This document shows, one piece after another, positions 6,297 to 10,051 of a stretch of 10,051 bases of DNA; within the stretch, counting starts at the first letter, position 1, and every line of letters begins with the position of its first letter. Origin of the DNA: an uncultured Eubacteriaceae bacterium. GTDB lineage: Bacteria > Bacillota > Clostridia > Lachnospirales > CAG-274. A model generated the notes under the pieces. That model did not search any database. It saw only the letters and a list, made by a program, of their open reading frames with translations, and was not told the origin of the DNA. The stretch covers positions 1 to 10,051 of the forward strand of contig CANOGI010000065.1 in NCBI GenBank assembly GCA_947565475.1, in the 5' to 3' direction. Position numbers and translations under genes: made by a program.

Positions 6297-7325
6297 ATGA
6301 GTTTTACAAATATAAGAAAAATACCTATGCCGGAAGAAATTATAGCCGAAAATCCCCTTCCGGAGAATTTGAAAAAAATCAAAGCGGAAAGAGACAAGGA
6401 AATCAAAGATATTTTAATGGGAAAAAGCAATAAATTCATTTTAATAATAGGTCCTTGCTCAGCTGATAATGAGGATTCCGTGTGTGACTATATATCCAAG
6501 CTGGCTAAAGTAAACGAGAAAGTAAAAGACACGCTTTTTATCATCCCGAGAATTTATACGGGAAAACCCAGGACAACCGGAGAAGGCTATAAAGGTATAA
6601 TGCATCAGCCCGACCCGCATAAAGCTACAAATATGGTTGAAGGAATCTCCGCTATCAGAAAATTAAATATACGGGCGATTTCGGAGTCTCACCTCACAGC
6701 CGCTGACGAAATGCTTTATCCATCTAATCTTCCTTTTGTCTCCGACCTTTTATCGTATATAGCGGTTGGGGCGAGAAGCGTTGAAAACCAACAGCACAGA
6801 TTAACCGCGAGTGGAATCGACGTAGCAGTAGGAATGAAAAATCCCACAAGCGGAGATTTAAACGTAATGTTCAACTCAATCCGGGCAGCACAGTCCTCTC
6901 ATGACTTCGCTTACGGCGGATATGAGGTAAAAACCAGTGGCAATCCCCTTACCCACGCCATAATGAGGGGTTCAGTAAATAAACACGGTGATAATATACC
7001 AAATTATCACTACGAAGACCTTATAAGAGCTACTGAAATGTATTATGACAAAGGATATGAAAATCCAGCCATAATAATTGACACAAATCATTCAAATTCA
7101 AACAAAAAATTTTATGAGCAGCCTCGTATTGTCAAAGAGATTCTACATAACAGAAAATATAACTCCACTTTAAGGAAAATAATCAAAGGCTTTATGATAG
7201 AAAGTTATATAGAGGAAGGCAATCAGCAAATAGAAGACTATGTCTACGGAAAATCCATTACCGACCCATGTCTTGGCTGGGAAGCGACAGAAGAGCTTAT
7301 TTATTATATGGCTGAGCGTATATAG
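6297..7325 (+). CDS. aroF: 3-deoxy-7-phosphoheptulonate (DAHP) synthase, AroF/G/H type
   Basis: This 342-residue cytoplasmic enzyme condenses phosphoenolpyruvate with erythrose 4-phosphate, the first step of the shikimate pathway to aromatic amino acids. Family motifs are all present: IGPCS (51-55), KPRT (90-93), GARSVENQQHR (158-168) and GMKNPTSG (179-186). The expected metal ligands are Cys54, His265 (DTNHSNSN), Glu302 (IESYIEEGNQ) and Asp323 (SITDPCLGW). The N-terminal region before GPCS matches the enterobacterial AroF/G/H layout rather than the chorismate-mutase-fused or short type Ibeta forms. Which amino acid inhibits it cannot be read from the sequence, and the symbol is by family only. 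AAGGAG lies 7 nt before the ATG. The gene stands alone, without other aro genes. Its leader carries the MITE-like element and, if transcribed from 5805, the folded block. No T-box was recognised. Confidence 0.95.
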   Translation: MSFTNIRKIPMPEEIIAENPLPENLKKIKAERDKEIKDILMGKSNKFILIIGPCSADNEDSVCDYISKLAKVNEKVKDTLFIIPRIYTGKPRTTGEGYKGIMHQPDPHKATNMVEGISAIRKLNIRAISESHLTAADEMLYPSNLPFVSDLLSYIAVGARSVENQQHRLTASGIDVAVGMKNPTSGDLNVMFNSIRAAQSSHDFAYGGYEVKTSGNPLTHAIMRGSVNKHGDNIPNYHYEDLIRATEMYYDKGYENPAIIIDTNHSNSNKKFYEQPRIVKEILHNRKYNSTLRKIIKGFMIESYIEEGNQQIEDYVYGKSITDPCLGWEATEELIYYMAERI

Positions 7326-7364
7326 CTCTGATTTATCTATAGACTTTCTTAAATTCCTGTCCTC

Positions 7365-7414
7365 AGACGAGCAAAGCCCGCCTTGCGGATTTTAGTCTCC
7401 GGCGTCACCTTTTT
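7365..7414 (+). terminator. GC-rich hairpin followed by TTTTT, possible DAHP synthase terminator
   Basis: CCGC (7378-7381) pairs with GCGG (7385-7388), extended by AAA with TTT (7373-7375 and 7390-7392). Outer arms are GACG (7366-7369) with CGTC (7403-7406), or AGAC with GTCT. Five T residues follow at 7410-7414. It lies about 40 nt after the stop codon. Pairing is interrupted, so this is a moderate call. The stretch is visibly richer in G+C than its surroundings. Confidence 0.4.
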
Positions 7415-7428
7415 GAAGTTTATTGTCA

Positions 7429-7479
7429 AAAATAAAATTTGAAAGAGTTTTTAATTTTCTTTCAGATAAATTTTATTTT
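7429..7479. repeat. AT-rich inverted repeat, 17 paired bases with a 4-nt bulge
   Basis: AAAATAAAATTT then GAAAG (7429-7445) pairs with CTTTC (7459-7463) and AAATTTTATTTT (7468-7479), with AGAT bulged out. The element carries no gene. It may be a secondary terminator on either strand or a short palindromic repeat; nothing in the sequence decides. Confidence 0.45.
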
Positions 7480-7523
7480 TTCACAGCCCCTTTCCTCTGT
7501 CGGTCAAAATTATTCTATAATCT

Positions 7524-7569
7524 AAAAAAGCGTAAAACTCCTATTCTCAAAAGAGTTTTACGCTTTTTT
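7524..7569. terminator. Bidirectional intrinsic terminator between convergent genes
   Basis: GCGTAAAACTC (7530-7540) pairs perfectly with GAGTTTTACGC (7553-7563) around a 12-nt loop. Six A residues precede and six T residues follow, so the stem extends to 17 bp and has a T-run on both strands. It lies 31 bp after the yajC stop codon, where it is the obvious terminator, and also stops plus-strand transcripts coming from the DAHP synthase gene. Confidence 0.92.
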
Positions 7570-7600
7570 ACCAACAATGTTTATAATCGGCCAATTAATA

Positions 7601-8077
7601 TTATTTGTCCTTTTCATCGTTGGAAGACGGTGAAACAGTTAAATTCGGCTCTTTATTTCCTATAATCTCTGATTTCCTTACAGGAATTTTCACACCTTTG
7701 TTGGTACCGAACTCAACCACAAAAATCTGATCGGCAATATCAGCTACTTTTCCATAAAATCCGCTTGAAGTCATAACCCAGTCGCCCACTTGAATAGCGT
7801 TCTGAATATTCATAAGCTCTTTTTCCTTTTTCTTCTGCGGTCTTATGGCAAAGAAATAAAATAAAGCAATCAAACCGACAATATAAATAGCGATACCGCC
7901 AATACTCATAAATCCTCCCGGAGGCTCCTGATTAGCCGCTCCGGCGTTATTAGCTGGAACACCCGTCTCAGCGCTCACATTATTGGCTTCCTGCGCCTGC
8001 TGATTTTCTTTCTCGTTTTCCGGCTTAATATCAACGCCGTCCATAGTCAAAAAAACAGTAAAATTAGATAAATCCAT
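7601..8077 (-). CDS. yajC: YajC, preprotein translocase accessory subunit, with long N-terminal extension
   Basis: YajC is the small membrane partner of SecDF that assists protein export through SecYEG. This 158-residue form has one membrane segment (about 57-77) followed directly by the family marker RPQKKKEKE (79-87). The conserved cytoplasmic domain follows (about 88-140, with VGDWVMTSSGFYGKV). Family members are usually about 90-110 residues and start close to the membrane segment. Here 56 residues rich in E, N, Q and A precede it. The ATG at 8077 is chosen because AGGAG lies 8 nt before it; an in-frame GTG at 8083 is only 2 nt from the same site. A second start at Met57 (7909) has its own strong ribosome binding site and would give a 102-residue protein. 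The gene has its own promoter and terminator. secD/secF are not in the window. Confidence 0.93.
   Translation of the reverse strand: MDLSNFTVFLTMDGVDIKPENEKENQQAQEANNVSAETGVPANNAGAANQEPPGGFMSIGGIAIYIVGLIALFYFFAIRPQKKKEKELMNIQNAIQVGDWVMTSSGFYGKVADIADQIFVVEFGTNKGVKIPVRKSEIIGNKEPNLTVSPSSNDEKDK
7907..7919 (-). promoter_or_regulatory. Internal ribosome binding site and ATG inside yajC
   Basis: GGGAGG (7919-7914) lies 4 nt before an in-frame ATG (7909-7907) that is codon 57 of yajC, exactly where normal-length family members begin. The site is part of codons for Pro-Gly-Gly, so it may be coincidental. It also overlaps a CCTCC/GGAGG palindrome that could hide it. It decides whether one or two YajC forms are made. 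Confidence 0.4.
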
Positions 8078-8167
8078 AATCACATCTCCTAATCTGTATA
8101 TTATAAGAACTTGAAATAAAAATATATATTCTTATAATTTTTTATCGTTGCCTCAACGTATTTATAT

Positions 8168-8196
8168 ATTATATATAAATCCCATTTTTAAGTCAA
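8168..8196 (-). promoter_or_regulatory. Sigma-A promoter of yajC
   Basis: On the minus strand: TTGACT (8196-8191), a 17-nt spacer and a perfect TATAAT (8173-8168). The expected leader is about 84 nt. It holds two hairpins, CGTTG with CAACG (8146-8158) and a 10-bp pair, ATTATAAGAA with TTCTTATAAT (8100-8109 and 8129-8138). The second hairpin ends just before the ribosome binding site. Confidence 0.82.
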
Positions 8197-8224
8197 GAAA
8201 AATATAAATTTATACACTGCGCTT

Positions 8225-8300
8225 AAAAAACCGCTGAATATTTATAGGTCAAAAACTATTCGTATTTTCGTCTCAAAAAAATACTCCACGACTACAGCGG
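8225..8300 (-). terminator. Stem-loop with T-run, terminator of the SGNH esterase transcript
   Basis: On the minus strand CCGCTG (8300-8295) pairs with CAGCGG (8236-8231), followed at once by TTTTTT (8230-8225). The large loop contains its own hairpin, GTATTTT with AAAATAC (8284-8278 and 8268-8262). It lies 90-165 nt after the SGNH stop codon and just upstream of the yajC promoter. A further AGCGG at 8339-8335 could pair with the same CCGCT and compete. Confidence 0.5.
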
Positions 8301-8389
8301 ATAACTCAGTCAGATAAAAAATAGTCAGGCATAACCGCTAAAAATAATTTTATCTATTATCATTTTGTTGATTCTAAAGTTTTTTAACT

Positions 8390-9859
8390 CTAATTCTCAA
8401 CCTTTTCAACCTCATTCAAATCCAGCTCCATAACCTCTGTTTTTTCTTTATCTGAAATCAACTCATATAAAGCTATAAACAAACCATCTTTTAACTCAAC
8501 GGGCACACCTTTTGAGTGTTCTTCCATAATAAGCGCCCCTATGTAATAAATATAATCTTCCGACATATTTTTAATATCAGAAAAATCCTCATCTGTTTCC
8601 AAACCGCTAAAAATATATTTCGAGTTTTGTTTTACAAGCTCCAGAAAATCCATACAATCATCAAAAGCGTAAACAGGGAAAAGGGACTCAACCTCCCTTT
8701 TAACGTCAAAAGTATCGTAAAAAACTTTTTTAACGGCTGTAATATCCGCTTTTGGGCACTCTATGCCAGCATACCTCAAAGCTCGCGTTATAAATACAAC
8801 AGCGTCATAACTTTTTAAAGCCTCGTCAGGGTTAAACTTCCCGTCATTATCGCCGTTTGTGATACCCGCTCTTTTAGCGGCGGCTATAGAAGCGGCGTAT
8901 CTATGAGAAGCTGGAACATCTGTAAACACATCCCCCTCCGTTTTTTCTGTCTCGCCTATCACTCTCATTAAACCCTCAATAAATTCTCCTCTTGTAACAA
9001 AAACTTCCTCATAAAAATTATAATCCGCACCTAATTCTATGGCTATTTGCAAAGCGGCTACATTCGCTCCGTACGCGTTATAATGAGTATTGTCTATCCC
9101 CTTTGTTTTATCCTTATACGCCGCGTGAAAAGCTTTCGTAAACTCTGTACCATACGTGTTATAAAGCCTCTCTGTTTTGGCGGTCATATCAATAAAATCA
9201 ACCCCCGTTTCTTTAGCGAGTTCCTCAACCGCATCATCATAAGAGCCATGACTGTCAATAACTCTCCCGTTCTCGTCAAATTTTCTTCTCGCCACGGGAG
9301 AAATAAGAACAGGCACAGCGCCTTTTTCCTCAGCCAATTTTATATAATTTTTATAAAGGGAATTTTTAAAACTTCCCTCAGTATTAATATCTCCTTCCGG
9401 GTCGGTATAGCGATTTTTTAAATCCTCTTCAGTAGACTTTTTAGCGTCATTATGTCCAAACTGAATCAAAAGACAGTCTCCCGCCGTCAAATCTTCTTTA
9501 AGCTTTTTATAATTTTCCTCAGACGTAAAACTTTTTGAGCTTCGTCCGCTAAAAGCGAGATTAACAACTTTTCTGTTTCCCGAAAGATACCTGGAAAGAT
9601 ACATACCCCATCCCGCTCTGAAAACAGCGTAATTCTTATCATATCCATACTCGCAGGCGGTAGAGTCACCAACGATATAAATTGTTCCATTTTCTGATAC
9701 TTTATTTATTATAGCGTTTTCTTTAATGCTTATTATGGCGTTTTCTCTAAAATAAGAATTATCAAATTCCTCAGCGAAAGCCGTACTTGACATAGCTGAA
9801 GAAAAAGCTAAGGTTAAAACAGCCGCTTTAGCCAACGCCCCTTTTAATTTAAATTTCAT
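8390..9859 (-). CDS. Secreted SGNH/GDSL esterase, rhamnogalacturonan-acetylesterase-like, with SLH region
   Basis: This 489-residue exported protein starts with a signal peptide (KFKLKGALAKAAVL, cleavage near AFA-EE at about 29). The catalytic domain (about 57-280) has all SGNH blocks: GDST (64-67, nucleophile Ser66), Gly105 in AFSGRSSKSF, GHND (135-138, with Asn137) and the DNTH pair Asp256/His259. The spacing and the FRAGWG and YIVGDST contexts fit the rhamnogalacturonan/pectin acetylesterase branch, which removes acetyl groups from pectic polysaccharide; substrate is inferred. A half SLH motif (VTRGEFIEGLMRVIG, about 288-302) and one full SLH module (about 311-361, with ITNGDNDGKFNPDEAL) follow. 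Anchoring to cell-wall polymers usually needs three modules. Residues 362-489 are acidic and unrecognised and may be a diverged module. AAGGAGGG lies about 10 nt before the ATG. The gene is monocistronic. No sugar-utilisation genes are adjacent in the window. Confidence 0.9.
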   Translation of the reverse strand: MKFKLKGALAKAAVLTLAFSSAMSSTAFAEEFDNSYFRENAIISIKENAIINKVSENGTIYIVGDSTACEYGYDKNYAVFRAGWGMYLSRYLSGNRKVVNLAFSGRSSKSFTSEENYKKLKEDLTAGDCLLIQFGHNDAKKSTEEDLKNRYTDPEGDINTEGSFKNSLYKNYIKLAEEKGAVPVLISPVARRKFDENGRVIDSHGSYDDAVEELAKETGVDFIDMTAKTERLYNTYGTEFTKAFHAAYKDKTKGIDNTHYNAYGANVAALQIAIELGADYNFYEEVFVTRGEFIEGLMRVIGETEKTEGDVFTDVPASHRYAASIAAAKRAGITNGDNDGKFNPDEALKSYDAVVFITRALRYAGIECPKADITAVKKVFYDTFDVKREVESLFPVYAFDDCMDFLELVKQNSKYIFSGLETDEDFSDIKNMSEDYIYYIGALIMEEHSKGVPVELKDGLFIALYELISDKEKTEVMELDLNEVEKVEN

Positions 9860-10051
9860 AAGTTAAATCCCTCCTTGAAAATAAACCTTTTAATTAAACT
9901 ATAGTAAACCAAATAAAAGAATGAACAATTAAATCTTAATTAACCTGATATATCAAAATATTCTTTTATTGACGTTAAAAATCCCTCGAATCTCTACAAA
10001 ACAATAAACGACGCTACTCATCCCAGCTATGCCTGTGCAAATCTCCCTCAA
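9860..10051. other. Region upstream of the SGNH esterase gene, up to the window edge
   Basis: It holds the esterase ribosome binding site and promoter. From 10049 to 10014 on the minus strand, 11 codons (EGDLHRHSWDE) end in TAG and could be the C-terminus of the next gene, but this is far too short to claim. No clear terminator is seen after it. Confidence 0.35.
9928..9956 (-). promoter_or_regulatory. Sigma-A promoter candidate of the SGNH esterase gene
   Basis: On the minus strand: TTGATA (9956-9951), a 17-nt spacer and TTTAAT (9933-9928), each one base from consensus. The leader would be about 60 nt. The perfect 10-bp palindrome TGATATATCA (9946-9955) overlaps the -35 box and could be a regulator site. 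Confidence 0.55.

Larger units (their letters stand above)
8078..8389. other. 312-bp intergenic region between yajC and the SGNH esterase gene
   Basis: It contains the yajC leader with two hairpins (8078-8160), the yajC promoter (8168-8196), the terminator-like fold (8225-8300) and the competing AGCGG segment (8335-8339). Two direct copies of AGTCAG (8309-8314 and 8323-8328) lie between. No protein gene is seen. Confidence 0.55.

Noticed and set aside
7423..7665. 80-codon open frame on the plus strand after the DAHP synthase gene
   Set aside because: It runs through an AT-rich hairpin and the bidirectional terminator and into the antisense of yajC. It has no ribosome binding site and its composition is not protein-like.
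10014..10049. Possible C-terminal end of a minus-strand gene (EGDLHRHSWDE then TAG)
   Set aside because: Eleven codons at the edge are not enough evidence. The sequence to the right of the window is needed.
1..10051. CRISPR array, tRNA or rRNA gene, complete insertion sequence or toxin-antitoxin pair
   Set aside because: No regularly spaced direct repeats, cloverleaf with TTCRANYC arm, transposase frame or small overlapping gene pair was found on reading both strands.

Overview
The window is AT-rich DNA with Shine-Dalgarno starts and sigma-A-type promoters. It looks like a low-GC Firmicute, most likely an anaerobic gut-type Clostridia/Lachnospiraceae relative. This rests on a phosphofructokinase with pyrophosphate-type active-site residues, an S-layer-homology (SLH) surface esterase that probably acts on pectin, a lone yajC and the codon usage. 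Species cannot be named from the sequence. Six complete genes and one partial gene are supported. Six lie on the minus strand and one, the DAHP synthase, on the plus strand.

Layout from left to right. Positions 1-1023 (minus) hold the N-terminal 341 residues of an unrecognised coiled-coil protein with two membrane segments; its 3' end lies outside the window. It has a textbook promoter about 190 bp upstream. Positions 1024-1559 are non-coding and contain three consecutive hairpins. Positions 1560-3206 (minus) encode a membrane GAF-PAS-PAS sensor with no output domain, and 3294-4136 (minus) a YihY/BrkB membrane protein. Positions 4380-5600 (minus) encode the phosphofructokinase, with a clear terminator and promoter.

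Positions 5691-6296 form a divergent intergenic region. It has a plus-strand promoter, a strongly folded block and a roughly 137-bp MITE-like inverted-repeat element. The MITE ends just before the ribosome binding site of the DAHP synthase gene (6297-7325, plus). Positions 7326-7600 hold three hairpins, one of them a convergent bidirectional terminator. Positions 7601-8077 (minus) encode YajC with a long N-terminal extension. A second Shine-Dalgarno site inside that gene could start a YajC of normal length. Positions 8225-8340 contain overlapping complementary segments ending in a T-run, read on the minus strand. Positions 8390-9859 (minus) encode a secreted SGNH esterase with an SLH region.

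The genes do not form one pathway. They are housekeeping functions (glycolysis, shikimate entry, protein export) mixed with surface and sensory functions, mostly as single-gene units with their own promoters. The YihY and GAF-PAS genes may be co-transcribed. The most unusual material is in the intergenic regions, which are rich in hairpins, and in the sensor protein without an effector. No clearly new multi-gene system is visible.
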